A DNA stretch of 64,000 nucleotides from an uncultured Actinoplanes sp. (GCF_934643405.1 NZ_CAKUCL010000003.1:9557-73556), one strand, 5' to 3'. Shown: positions 34,195 through 42,896, numbered from the stretch's first letter. Made by a program: numbers and translations. The notes: a model not told the origin generated them from the sequence alone.

Positions 34195-35334
34195 CTACGG
34201 CCGCAGCAGTCGTGCGTTCAGCGCCATGTTGGCCGCGAACTGTTCGTTCACCACGTGGTGTCCCTCCAGCCGGGCCTGCACGGCCGGGTCGTACCGGCCC
34301 AGCTTGACGAACCCGTCGGACCACCAGCCGTTGTCGGAGCCGCTGCCGTCCACGTACTCGCGGTAGGTCGTGGCGCCGGGCCAGATCACCTTCGTCAGCA
34401 GCGACGAGAACGCCGCGGTGTCGGCCGCGGACCAGGCGGTGCCGCGGGCGCGGGCCTCCACCACGTACGCCATGACGCCGTTGCCATGGCTGACGTCCTG
34501 CCCGGGGCGCTTCGCCGAACCCCAGACGTCGTTCCAGAAGTACGCCGTGGGCTCCACCGGATTGCGCCGCAGCTGCCGGTGCAGCCGGTTGTCGATGGTG
34601 CCGGACACCTCCAGGTAGCGTTGCCGGCGTCCCGGGTCGGCGGTGACCCGGGACAGGTTGAGCGCGATCAGCGCCCAGTGCGACGCCATGTGGGTGCGGT
34701 CCCGGTAGATGTAGCTGTGCGCGCCCCGCGCGTACCACTTGGCGAAGACGTCGGTCTCGGCGAACGCGAGCAGCCGCTCGTAGCGCATGCGGTAGCCCTT
34801 GTCCGCGTAGATCTCCGGGTGCTCCCGCACGGCGGCCAGCAGCGCCGTCCCGTACCGCCAGAAGTAGCTCTCGAAGAGCGGGATCTCGTCGCCGTCCTCG
34901 CCGTTCTGCTCGGAGGCCCATCCGCGGTAGGAATCGTGGAAGCTGCTGCGCGGCAGCGACTTCGACGGCACGGCCGAGTCCATGACGTTCTCCACGAAGG
35001 TGAACGCCTCGTTGAGGTAGCGGCGTTCGCCGGTGGCCCGGAACATCGCGACGAAGGCGTCCACCGAATAGGAGACGTTGTAGTGGTCCCAGCTGTCCGC
35101 GGACCTGCTCGTCCGGGCGCCGCTGCTGAGCAGGTAACCCCAGCTCTGCTGGAAGACCGACGTCCAGTACCCGACCGGTCTGACGGCGATCGTGCCGCCG
35201 GTCCCGGCCGGGGCCGCCGGTACCGGCTCCATCACCGCCGGCACGTCGTCGCCGCCCGCGTTCGTGCAGGCGGCCGTCACCGAACCGAGCGCGGCCAGCA
35301 GCAGCGCCCGTCGTCCGATCCGCGGATCCGTCAT
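34195..35334 (-). CDS. Exported lipoprotein, six-hairpin glycan-active enzyme-like
   Basis: A 379-residue Tat-type lipoprotein: GRRALLLAALGSVTAAC gives a twin-arginine signal with a lipobox cysteine at about 23. The mature part is helix-rich with conserved aromatics (DHYNVSYSVDAFVAMFRATG, ESYFWRYGTALLAAVREHPE, RTHMASHWALIALNL, AYFWNDVWGS) and resembles alpha/alpha-barrel polysaccharide lyases, hydrolases or C5-epimerases, though no exact family is recognised. Its location suggests trimming or modifying the exported polymer outside the membrane. ATG overlaps the upstream stop by 4 bases. Confidence 0.75.
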   Translation of the reverse strand: MTDPRIGRRALLLAALGSVTAACTNAGGDDVPAVMEPVPAAPAGTGGTIAVRPVGYWTSVFQQSWGYLLSSGARTSRSADSWDHYNVSYSVDAFVAMFRATGERRYLNEAFTFVENVMDSAVPSKSLPRSSFHDSYRGWASEQNGEDGDEIPLFESYFWRYGTALLAAVREHPEIYADKGYRMRYERLLAFAETDVFAKWYARGAHSYIYRDRTHMASHWALIALNLSRVTADPGRRQRYLEVSGTIDNRLHRQLRRNPVEPTAYFWNDVWGSAKRPGQDVSHGNGVMAYVVEARARGTAWSAADTAAFSSLLTKVIWPGATTYREYVDGSGSDNGWWSDGFVKLGRYDPAVQARLEGHHVVNEQFAANMALNARLLRP

Positions 35335-36545
35335 ACCGGCACCGCCTCCCGGCTCGTCACTGTCTCGTCCCTGCGGGCTCCGGCGGCCGCCGCGGCGAGC
35401 GCCGCGAACAGCCAGAAGAGCCGCGTGTCGTAGTAGTCGCCGGAGAACAGGCTGCTCAGCGCGACGAAAGCGGCGGACGCGACGGCCAGGCCGGTCATCC
35501 GCGGCAGCGCGCCCCCACCCCGTACGGTCCTGGTCCACAGCAGAATCGCGGCGAGCAGCAGGCCGATCCCGATGACGCCACCCTCGGCCGCCACGCCCAG
35601 CACGTAGTTGTGCGGATATTCGATGTTCTGGTTCACGCCGATCAGCCCGTAGAAGCCGTCCAGCCCGGTCCCGGCCAGCGGGTGCTCCACGAACAGCCGC
35701 CACGCGTCGGCCCAGATGTCGGTCCGGTCGGACAGGTAGTGCTGTTCCACGGTCTGTTCGAGGAAGCGGTTGCGAAACAGCGAGGCGAAGGCGGGCGGCG
35801 CGAAGTTCGCGACCACGATCACGGCCGCGGCCAGCACCCCGGCCGCGGCGATCACCGGGCCGGCCCGCAGCCGGCGGCGCAGCTTGACCAGGGCGGCCGC
35901 GCCGACCGCGCACCCGGCGAGCAGGCCGGCGCGCGAGCCGGACAGCACGGCGGCGAGCAGGAACAGCGGAACCGGCAGCAGCACCAGCTTGCGCCCGGTG
36001 AACAGGAAGACGGCCACCGCGCTGATGACGCCGAGGATCTGGATGCGGACGAACACGTTCGGGCCGCCGCCGAACGCCGCGTAACGCCCCTGTTCGCCGG
36101 GCCCGGTGATGAACAGGGCCACCAGCGCGAACACGATCGCGGCCAGGTAGAACAGCCAGAACGTCTGGCGTACCACGGTCGCCGGGTCGCCAGTCGCGTA
36201 CAGGTAGAAGGCCAGGATGAGCGCCGTCATCAGCACCAGGTCGAGGGTCTGCGGCCCGACCCGCGCGGCGCTCGGCGCCCACAGCCCGGAGGCGATCTGG
36301 AAGGCGACGAACAGCATGGTGGCGACCAGCCAGCCCTCCCGCCGGCGCACCGGCGGCAGCGGTGGACGGCGCACGATGTCGACGGTGAGCACGGCCAGCG
36401 CGGCGACCAGGCCGATCACCCGCAGGTCGACCCAGGCCAGGTCGGCGAAGCCGGCCCGGTCGAGGGTGAACCGGCCGCCGATCGCCACCAGGATCAGGAC
36501 CAGTCCCGGCGCGACGAAGACCCGCGGATGACGCAGCCAGCTCAT
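35331..36545 (-). CDS. Wzy-like polymerase / O-antigen ligase family protein
   Basis: A 404-residue polytopic membrane protein with ten or more hydrophobic segments and the large extracytoplasmic loop usual in the O-antigen ligase/Wzy superfamily. The conserved loop-helix region reads SDRTDIWADAWRLFVEHPLAGTGLDGFYG, followed by YPHNYVLGVAAEGGVIG with the conserved histidine. It probably polymerises or ligates lipid-linked repeat units at the outer face of the membrane. The ATG at 36545 overlaps the flippase stop (ATGA). Confidence 0.9.
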   Translation of the reverse strand: MSWLRHPRVFVAPGLVLILVAIGGRFTLDRAGFADLAWVDLRVIGLVAALAVLTVDIVRRPPLPPVRRREGWLVATMLFVAFQIASGLWAPSAARVGPQTLDLVLMTALILAFYLYATGDPATVVRQTFWLFYLAAIVFALVALFITGPGEQGRYAAFGGGPNVFVRIQILGVISAVAVFLFTGRKLVLLPVPLFLLAAVLSGSRAGLLAGCAVGAAALVKLRRRLRAGPVIAAAGVLAAAVIVVANFAPPAFASLFRNRFLEQTVEQHYLSDRTDIWADAWRLFVEHPLAGTGLDGFYGLIGVNQNIEYPHNYVLGVAAEGGVIGIGLLLAAILLWTRTVRGGGALPRMTGLAVASAAFVALSSLFSGDYYDTRLFWLFAALAAAAAGARRDETVTSREAVPV

Positions 36546-37813
36546 GACCTGCGGCCCCCGGTCACCCGGAGCACCACCAGCGCGAACAGCAGGCAGGTGC
36601 CGTAGCCGAGCAGCGATCCCCAGGCCGCGCCGAGGATGCCGTGGCGGGGGATCAGCAGCACGTACCCGGCGAAACTCACCACGAAGCCGGCGATCTCGGC
36701 CGCCGACACCAGGCCGCCGTGCCCCTTGGCGACGAGCAGGCCGAGGCTGACCCGGGAGATGGCGTACAGCCCGGCGGCGGCCACCAGCGGCAGCACGAGC
36801 GCCTTCGCCGGCGCGTACTGCGCGCCGAAGATCGGCACGATCAGCAGGTACAGCGCGGCCGAGACCAACGGCACCAAGACCGCGGAGTACACCACGGCGG
36901 CCAGCACCACCGGCCGTACGCGCAGATCGCCTTGCTTGTCGGAAGCCCGCCACCGGCCCAGGCGGGAGTCGGCGAACGCGCGCAGCGGCCAGGCCAGCAG
37001 CTCGGTCATGGTGGCGACACTGGCGTACAGGCCGAGCGCCGAGGTGGAGGCCAGCGCCGGCAGGGCCAGCCGGTCGGCGCGCAGCATCGCCATGTTGGAC
37101 AGCGCCGCGGGGAACAGCGCCAGCCCCTCCCGGCGCACCAGCCGGTTGTGCGGATGCCCCTGGCCCGGCGCGGGGCGGCGCAGCCAGACCACCACGTAGG
37201 CGACGGTCGGCAGCGTCCCGGCCACGAAGTAGGCGAGGATCCACACGGCCGGCGCCGACACTCCGGCCAGGAAGAGGCCGGAGAGCAGGACCAGCTGCAG
37301 CGTCGCCTCGATCATCCGGGCCGCGAGGAAGTCCGACATGCGATCGGCGGCGATCGCGATCGACCGCGAGGCCAGCGCGATCACCTCGCTGAGGACGTAC
37401 GCGACGATCAGCGCGACGACCGCGGTGCCGGGATGCAACCGGTGCGGCGCCACGACGGTGAAGACGGCCGCCCCGACGACCCCGGCGAGGCAGGGCACGA
37501 TCAGCAGCCGGGCGAAGGCCTTGACCGCGTCGGCCGGCGCGAAGGTGTGGTAGCTCGCGACGAAACTGCGTTCGGTGCCGAGCAGCAGGGCCTGCGAGCC
37601 GAGGTAGACGATCTGCAGCAGCAGCGCCACCTCGCCGCGGTTGCCCGGCGTCATCGCGCGCACCATCAGCACGTTCGCGATCAGCGCGACGATGCCGGTG
37701 AGGACCTGAGAGGCGAGGAGCTTGACGTACGGCTCCCGCAGCTGGCGCAGCACCCAGCCGGCCGCATCGGAGGAGTCCGGTGTGACCGCTGGGCGCGAGC
37801 GGACCTCAGTCAC
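36542..37813 (-). CDS. Wzx-like polysaccharide flippase
   Basis: A 423-residue MATE/MOP-superfamily membrane protein with about 12 hydrophobic segments, matching lipopolysaccharide or polysaccharide exporters. The N-terminal REPYVKLLASQVLTGIVALIANVLMVR and the middle ALFPAALSNMAMLRADRLALPAL segments are typical. It is expected to flip undecaprenyl-linked repeat units. Translationally coupled on both sides by 4-base overlaps. Confidence 0.9.
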   Translation of the reverse strand: MTEVRSRPAVTPDSSDAAGWVLRQLREPYVKLLASQVLTGIVALIANVLMVRAMTPGNRGEVALLLQIVYLGSQALLLGTERSFVASYHTFAPADAVKAFARLLIVPCLAGVVGAAVFTVVAPHRLHPGTAVVALIVAYVLSEVIALASRSIAIAADRMSDFLAARMIEATLQLVLLSGLFLAGVSAPAVWILAYFVAGTLPTVAYVVVWLRRPAPGQGHPHNRLVRREGLALFPAALSNMAMLRADRLALPALASTSALGLYASVATMTELLAWPLRAFADSRLGRWRASDKQGDLRVRPVVLAAVVYSAVLVPLVSAALYLLIVPIFGAQYAPAKALVLPLVAAAGLYAISRVSLGLLVAKGHGGLVSAAEIAGFVVSFAGYVLLIPRHGILGAAWGSLLGYGTCLLFALVVLRVTGGRRS

Positions 37814-39249
37814 TCCTCGTCCTTCTCGTCCTTCTTCACCACTTCCGAGCTGACCACCTTGGCCGTTCCCCGGGCCTTCACCACCGGGGACTCCACCTTG
37901 CCGGTGAGCAGGCCGAGGCTGTCCTCGACCGCCCGCGGCTCCGGCGGCGTCCCGCCCGTGGCCGCCGGCAGCCTCTTCGGCAGCGCGTTGAGCACGGCGC
38001 CGACCAGCCGGGCGCCGACCCGTTCCAGCAGGTCCTTGGACCGCTCGACGTCCGCCGTCCGGGTGCGGTTCGCCCGCACCACCAGCAGCGCCGCGTCGGT
38101 CGCCTTGCTCAGCACCACCGCGTCCGCGACGCCGTCCAGGGCCGGGGCGTCCACGATCACCGCGTCGTACCGCTCGGTCAGGTACCGCATCGCGGCGGTC
38201 AGGTCGGGCGAGGCCAGCAGTTCGCCCGGATCGGGCCGGGCGTGCCCCGGCGGCAGCACGGTGAGCCGCCCGTCCAGCGCGTCGCGCAGCACGGCCGGCA
38301 GTTCCGCCTCGCCGGTCAGCACGTCGGCCAGGCCCGGGCCGGTGTCCAGCGACAGATACCGCCCGACGCCGGGCGAACGCAGGTTCGCGTCGACGAGCAC
38401 GACCCGGGCGCCGGTCTCGGCGACGGCCACGGCCAGCCCGCAGGCGATCGCGGTGGTGCCCTCCTTCGGACCGGAGCCGGTGAGCATCAGCGAGCGGCCG
38501 CGCGCGTTGCTGCGGGCCATCCCGGCCACGTCGGGCAGCAGGCTGCGCAACCGCCGGAACGCCTCGGCCAGCGCCTCGTCCGGATGCCCACCCCGTCCGT
38601 ACCGGCCGCCGAGCGCGATCGTCCCGACCGTGGGCAGGCCCAGCCGCCGCAGATCGTCCTCGTCGGACGCGGTGCGGGCGGTCGCCTCCCGCAGGGCCAC
38701 CGCGGCCGCCCCGATCAGCAGCCCCAGCACCGCCGAGAAGCCGGCGTTGCGCACCAGGTCGCCCTGGTCCCGGGTGGTCACCGGCTGCTGCGCGATGGAC
38801 ACCTTGGGCGGCGGGGCGCCGTCCGGGGCCTCGTCCGGCGGGTCGAGCTCGCGGGCCAGCGCGACCAGGGCCGAGGCCGCGGTCGTGACGATCTCGCGGC
38901 TGCGCTTCTCGTCCGGGTCGACGGCCGACACCACCAGCAGATCGGTGCCGGACTGCACCTGTGCGGTGAGGCTGTTCTGCACCTGGTCGGCGGTGAGCGG
39001 CGAACCCAGCTTCGTGGCCACGTTCTGCGCCACCCGCGGTCCGGTGATCAGCGCGATGTACGAGTTCAGGCGGCTGGAGGCGGCGTCCGGATCACCGCTC
39101 GAGGTGGTCACGAAGAGCACCATCGACGACCGGTACGCCGGTTTCGCGCTCAGCGTCAGACCGGCCGCGACCGCTACCGCCAGGAGCACGGGGAGGAGGA
39201 GCCAGAGCCATCGGCGGCGGCAGGCCCGTACGTATTCGCGCAGTTCCAC
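37810..39249 (-). CDS. Wzz/BY-kinase-like chain-length regulator with degenerate P-loop
   Basis: A 479-residue protein. Two membrane segments (about 14-34 and 169-188) enclose a Wzz-type extracytoplasmic domain. A cytoplasmic BY-kinase-like domain follows with Walker A-like LTGSGPKEGTTAIAC (about 257-270), Walker A' VVLVDANLRSPG (283-294) and Walker B DAVIVDAPALD (362-372). The usual GEGK(S/T) loop lysine is missing: the loop reads G-P-K-E-G-T-T. There is no tyrosine after residue 361, and the tail ends in charged KKDEKDEE. It probably controls chain length or export without normal tyrosine autophosphorylation. Confidence 0.88.
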   Translation of the reverse strand: MELREYVRACRRRWLWLLLPVLLAVAVAAGLTLSAKPAYRSSMVLFVTTSSGDPDAASSRLNSYIALITGPRVAQNVATKLGSPLTADQVQNSLTAQVQSGTDLLVVSAVDPDEKRSREIVTTAASALVALARELDPPDEAPDGAPPPKVSIAQQPVTTRDQGDLVRNAGFSAVLGLLIGAAAVALREATARTASDEDDLRRLGLPTVGTIALGGRYGRGGHPDEALAEAFRRLRSLLPDVAGMARSNARGRSLMLTGSGPKEGTTAIACGLAVAVAETGARVVLVDANLRSPGVGRYLSLDTGPGLADVLTGEAELPAVLRDALDGRLTVLPPGHARPDPGELLASPDLTAAMRYLTERYDAVIVDAPALDGVADAVVLSKATDAALLVVRANRTRTADVERSKDLLERVGARLVGAVLNALPKRLPAATGGTPPEPRAVEDSLGLLTGKVESPVVKARGTAKVVSSEVVKKDEKDEE

Positions 39250-39256
39250 GCTGATC

Positions 39257-40474
39257 TCATTTCTCGGCGGCGGCGGACCGGGTCAGCACGTCTTCGAAGC
39301 GGTCGAACAGCAGGTCGCGGGAGAACTGCTCGACCGCGAGGGTGTGTGCGGCGGCCCGGGCCCGGCTCAGCCAGCCCTCGTCGCGCACGTGCTTGGCGAA
39401 CAGCTCGCCGGCGTCGGCCGCGTCCCGCGGGTCGAGCACCAGCCCGGCACCCGTCCGGTCGAGCAGGTCGGCCTGCCATCCGCCGTAGTTGATCGCGATC
39501 GGCCGGGCGGCGGCCAGGGCGTCGAAGAACTTGTTCGCCGAGTTCTCCCACAGGGCCCGGATCGGCCGCACGAAGCTGGTCGACATGGTCGCGGCCCCGA
39601 GGATCACCGGCAGCTCGGCCTTGGGGACCTTGGGCCACATGCGCACGGTCCGGTCCAGCAGCCCGTATCCGGCGGCGAGGGCCTTCGTCGACTCCCATTC
39701 CTTGCCGTGCCCGACGATCAGCACCTGCACGTCCGGATCGATCTCCTGCATCCGTCGGGCCGCCCGCACCAGATATTCGACGCCGTTGACCGCGCCGAGC
39801 GCTCCGGTGTAGACGATCAGCGGCCGGTCGCCGAGCCAGCGGTGCTGCTCCCGGAAGCGGCGCACCGCGTCCGGGTCCACCGCGAACATGTCCAGGTCGG
39901 CGGCATTCGGGATCATCGTGACCCGGGTGCCCGGCCGGCGCGCGGTGACGCCGGCGGCCATGCCGGGGGAGAGCGCGACGACCTCGGAGGCGTTGCGGTA
40001 GGCCATGTCGGCGAGCGCGCCGGCCAGCCGGCGCGCGAGCGGATTGCGCAGGGCGCCCATCTCGATCGGCACCTCGGGCCACAGGTCACGGACCTCGAAG
40101 ACGAACGGTGCCCGGCTCAGCCTGGCAGCCAGCACGCCGGGCACCGCGACCGTGAGCGGGGTGCTGGTGGCGAACACCAGATCGGCCCGCAGACGGGTGG
40201 CTCTGGCCGCGGCCAGCACCATGAACTCGGCGAAGGCTCGCAGCCGCCGCGCGTACGACATCTTGTTGGAGTAGGGGATCGCGAACCAGTGCACGTTCAC
40301 GCCGTCGTCGACGGTGCGCCGCCAGCCCAGCGCCCGCCTGCCCTCGGTGATGTCGGTGGTGACGACGTGCACCTCGTGCCCGCGCGCGACCAGCCGGCGC
40401 GCCTGCTCGTAGGACCGGATGCCGCCGGCCATCCGAGGATTGCAGTAGTACTGGTGGATGTAGACGATGCGCAT
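39257..40474 (-). CDS. Glycosyltransferase family 4 (WbuB-like)
   Basis: A 405-residue GT-B glycosyltransferase. The start MRIVYIHQYYCNPRMAGGIR is typical of WbuB-like L-fucosamine or related amino-sugar transferases. It also has VFEVRDLWPEVPIEMGAL, MIPNAADLDMF and a GHGKEWESTKALAAGYGLLD region, ending with SANKFFDALAAARPI as the donor-binding part. Probably adds an amino sugar to the lipid-linked repeat. The ATG overlaps the upstream aminotransferase stop by one base (TGATG). Confidence 0.9.
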   Translation of the reverse strand: MRIVYIHQYYCNPRMAGGIRSYEQARRLVARGHEVHVVTTDITEGRRALGWRRTVDDGVNVHWFAIPYSNKMSYARRLRAFAEFMVLAAARATRLRADLVFATSTPLTVAVPGVLAARLSRAPFVFEVRDLWPEVPIEMGALRNPLARRLAGALADMAYRNASEVVALSPGMAAGVTARRPGTRVTMIPNAADLDMFAVDPDAVRRFREQHRWLGDRPLIVYTGALGAVNGVEYLVRAARRMQEIDPDVQVLIVGHGKEWESTKALAAGYGLLDRTVRMWPKVPKAELPVILGAATMSTSFVRPIRALWENSANKFFDALAAARPIAINYGGWQADLLDRTGAGLVLDPRDAADAGELFAKHVRDEGWLSRARAAAHTLAVEQFSRDLLFDRFEDVLTRSAAAEK

Positions 40475-41616
40475 CAGGCCCCGTTCCCTTCCCGGGCGGC
40501 GCGCACCGCCGCCACGACGCGCTCCCGGTCCTGGTCGGTCAGGGCGGAGCCGCTGGGCAGGCACAGGCCGCGACGGAACAGCTCGGCGCACACGTTCCCG
40601 CCGCGCACCGGGCAGTCGCGGAAGACCGGCTGCAGGTGCATCGGCTTCCAGGTGGGGCGGCCCTCGATGTTGCGCTCGCGCAGCGACGCCAGGATGTGGT
40701 CGCGGCCGGCGCCGAACCGGTCGGCGTCGACCAGCAGGCAGGTCAGCCACCAGTTGGGCAGCCCGTACCCGGCGATCGGCATGAACGACAGCCCCGGCAG
40801 GTCGCCGAGCGCGGCTCGGTAGTGCCGGGCGGTCCGGCGGCGTGCCGCGATCAGGTCGCCGAGCCGCTGCAGCTGACCGCGCCCGACCGCGGCGAGCAGG
40901 TTGCTGAGCCGGTAGTTGTAGCCCACCGTGCGGTGCTCGTAGTGCGCCACGGGCTCGCGGGCCTGCGTGGCCAGGTGCCGGGTCTGCGCGGCCACCCGGT
41001 CGTCGTCGGTGACGAGCATGCCGCCCCCGCCAGTGGTAATGATCTTGTTGCCGTTGAACGACAGCACCCCGGCCAGGCCGAACGAGCCGGCCGGGCGTCC
41101 CCGGTAGGACGCGCCCAGGGCCTCCGCCGCGTCCTCGATCAGGGGCACGCCGTACCGGTCGCAGGCGTCCAGCAGCGGCTCGTAGTCGGCGCATTGCCCG
41201 TACATGTCCACCGCGACGACCGCCCGTGGCAGCCGTCCCTTCCGGGCCCGGGTCCGCAGCTCCTCGGCCACCAGCTCGGGGTCGACGTTCCAGCTCGCCT
41301 CCGTGCTGTCCAGGAACACCGGCCGTCCGCCGACATAGCGCACCGCGTTGGCGCTCGCCGCGAACGTGAACGAGGGAAGCAGCACGGTGTCGCCGTTGCG
41401 CACGCCGGCCGCGGTGAGCGCCAGGTGCAACGCCGCGGTCCCGCTGCTCAGCGCCACCGCGTGCCGCACGCCGACGACGTCGGCGACCTGCTCCTCGAAC
41501 GCGTCCAGGTCCGGACCGGCCGGCGCCACCCAGTTCGAGTCGAACGCCTCCAGCAGCAGCTTGCGCTCGACGTCGCCGACGTCCGGCGGCGAGAGGTGGA
41601 TCCGGGTGTCAGTCAT
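40474..41616 (-). CDS. DegT/PglE-type sugar aminotransferase
   Basis: A 380-residue PLP-dependent sugar aminotransferase. It has ALSSGTAALHLALTAAGV near 55-72, the DMYGQCADY stretch, the acidic VPLIEDAAEALGASYRG and the PLP lysine in SFNGNKIITTGGGGMLV, all close to PglE/WbpE enzymes making 4-amino-4,6-dideoxy sugars. It fits the product of the CapD-like enzyme at 25978-27948. The ATG at 41616 overlaps the deacetylase end by 8 bases. Confidence 0.93.
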   Translation of the reverse strand: MTDTRIHLSPPDVGDVERKLLLEAFDSNWVAPAGPDLDAFEEQVADVVGVRHAVALSSGTAALHLALTAAGVRNGDTVLLPSFTFAASANAVRYVGGRPVFLDSTEASWNVDPELVAEELRTRARKGRLPRAVVAVDMYGQCADYEPLLDACDRYGVPLIEDAAEALGASYRGRPAGSFGLAGVLSFNGNKIITTGGGGMLVTDDDRVAAQTRHLATQAREPVAHYEHRTVGYNYRLSNLLAAVGRGQLQRLGDLIAARRRTARHYRAALGDLPGLSFMPIAGYGLPNWWLTCLLVDADRFGAGRDHILASLRERNIEGRPTWKPMHLQPVFRDCPVRGGNVCAELFRRGLCLPSGSALTDQDRERVVAAVRAAREGNGA

Positions 41617-42379
41617 GGACCCGCGTCCTAACCGCCCACAACGGCCAGGCCGGATGCAGCCCCTGCCGGTTGATGCGCAACGGCGGGTCCCCCGCGTGCA
41701 TGGCGTCGCGCCTGGTGCTCGCGAAGCTGCGGTACCCGGCGTTCTGGGCCAGGCGCACGTCCCGGTCGAGAAAATCAACTGCTGGGTTCCCGTACGGCGC
41801 GGCGAAGTCCCGTACCTCGATCTGGACCTGGTCCTCGATCTCGTGCTTGGAGCCGGCGATCTCCCGCTCGGCCTCGTCGTCGTCCTGGTCGGCGAGCCGC
41901 TGATGGGTGACGGTGTGCGACCCGACGGAGAAGCCCGCGGCGGCCAGCTCCCGGCAGTCGTCCCAGCTCAGATTGCCGCGCCCGCCGATCAGGCTGGTCG
42001 TCACGAAGAAGGTCGCGGGCACCTCGAGGTCGAGCAGGATCGGCGCGACCACGTCCCGCCAGCTGACGTGACCGTCGTCGAAGGACAGGCAGAACACCGG
42101 CCCGGTCAGCGGCCTGCGCCCCGCCAGGACGGCCAGCGCCTCGTCCCACGAGACCAGGGGCCCGATGCGGCGGAACGCTGTCAGGTGCCGGCGCAGGTCA
42201 CGGGCGTACTCGCGGGGAACGTCGTGGTAGAAGGGGAAGAACAGCCCGGGCGCCTTGGGCAGCCGCCGGAACGTCCCGGTGGGTGCCAGGAGGCGCCCCT
42301 GCACCCGGGGCCGCGCGCGAAGCCTGCGGCGCACTTCGAGCTCGTTGAGGCGCCGTCTGATCGTGGTCGGCGGCAGCAT
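41609..42379 (-). CDS. Polysaccharide deacetylase (NodB-like)
   Basis: A 256-residue carbohydrate esterase family 4-type protein. It has VFCLSFDDGHVSW (metal-binding DD, about 95-107), FSVGSHTVTHQRLA (HxxxH-type motif) and DFAAPYGNPA. No clear signal peptide is seen, so it may act in the cytoplasm or the N-terminus may be a membrane anchor not recognised by eye. ATG 42379 has GGGAGG 9 bases upstream; GTG 42388 would leave no room for it. First gene of the leftward operon, behind the repeated promoter element at 42447-42474. Confidence 0.88.
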   Translation of the reverse strand: MLPPTTIRRRLNELEVRRRLRARPRVQGRLLAPTGTFRRLPKAPGLFFPFYHDVPREYARDLRRHLTAFRRIGPLVSWDEALAVLAGRRPLTGPVFCLSFDDGHVSWRDVVAPILLDLEVPATFFVTTSLIGGRGNLSWDDCRELAAAGFSVGSHTVTHQRLADQDDDEAEREIAGSKHEIEDQVQIEVRDFAAPYGNPAVDFLDRDVRLAQNAGYRSFASTRRDAMHAGDPPLRINRQGLHPAWPLWAVRTRVHD

Positions 42380-42446
42380 CGTCGGCACCCTCCCCGGTCG
42401 TCCGCCCGTGCCTCCCTCGACCCTGACAAACCCCCCGCCGGGAAAT

Positions 42447-42474
42447 CAGTAGCAATTGTCACCAGGAACATGAG
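42447..42474 (-). promoter_or_regulatory. Operator/promoter element repeated from the other end of the glycan locus
   Basis: Read leftward: CTCA, 9 bases, then TGACAATTGCTACTG (42461 down to 42447), identical in these 15 bases to 25880-25894. The dyad TCAC-N7-ATGA (42459-42473) fits the same TCAY-N7-RTGA pattern. It lies about 70-95 bases upstream of the deacetylase start and faces the ten-gene leftward operon. Confidence 0.65.
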
Positions 42475-42548
42475 CCATCCTCATGTCCTGCGGGCGCTGC
42501 TTCGCGACCAGCCGGTCCAGCCCTGACCCCGGCCGCCGGGGCGCCCGG

Positions 42549-42896
42549 TCAGATGTCCGTCCAGGCGGTGACGCCCACCGACACCTGGCCACGGCCGCGC
42601 GGGGGAGCGTTCTTGCTCGAGCGCTCCAGGTGCACGCCGCCACAGATGCCGTCCGGGCGGGACACGAGGGCGATCTGGTACTTCGGCGACGTCCAGGCCA
42701 TGATGCGCGTGTCGTCGGGGTGCCGGGTCACCTCGTCTGGCTCGCCCAGCACCGCGACGATCGACGACATGGTGCGGCCGCGCAGCTCGCCCAGGCCGGC
42801 CACGCGAGCCTTCAGGGGCTTGCGCGTCGCCACCCGCACCAGGACATACACCAGCACGGCGGCGGACACGATCACGATCAGATCCAACGGGGTCAT
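42549..42896 (-). CDS. Small membrane-anchored hypothetical protein
   Basis: A 115-residue protein with a membrane segment at about 4-22 (LDLIVIVSAAVLVYVLVRV) and a short soluble domain (SIVAVLGEPDEVTRHPDDTR, AWTSPKYQIALVSRPDGICGG). No family recognised. ATG 42896 is preceded by GGAG at good distance. It lies outside the glycan operon, upstream of its promoter, and may be independent of it. Confidence 0.7.
   Translation of the reverse strand: MTPLDLIVIVSAAVLVYVLVRVATRKPLKARVAGLGELRGRTMSSIVAVLGEPDEVTRHPDDTRIMAWTSPKYQIALVSRPDGICGGVHLERSSKNAPPRGRGQVSVGVTAWTDI

Noticed and set aside
36641..40822. A plus-strand open frame of nearly 1400 codons across the glycan operon
   Set aside because: Its translation is low-complexity (R, G, Q, A, H-rich) and antisense to five well-supported membrane and enzyme genes.
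24577..42379. Antibiotic-type biosynthetic cluster (polyketide or nonribosomal peptide) because of the FAD monooxygenase and PLP enzymes
   Set aside because: No ketosynthase, carrier-protein or adenylation domain is present; Wzx/Wzy/Wzz-like genes point to a surface polysaccharide.
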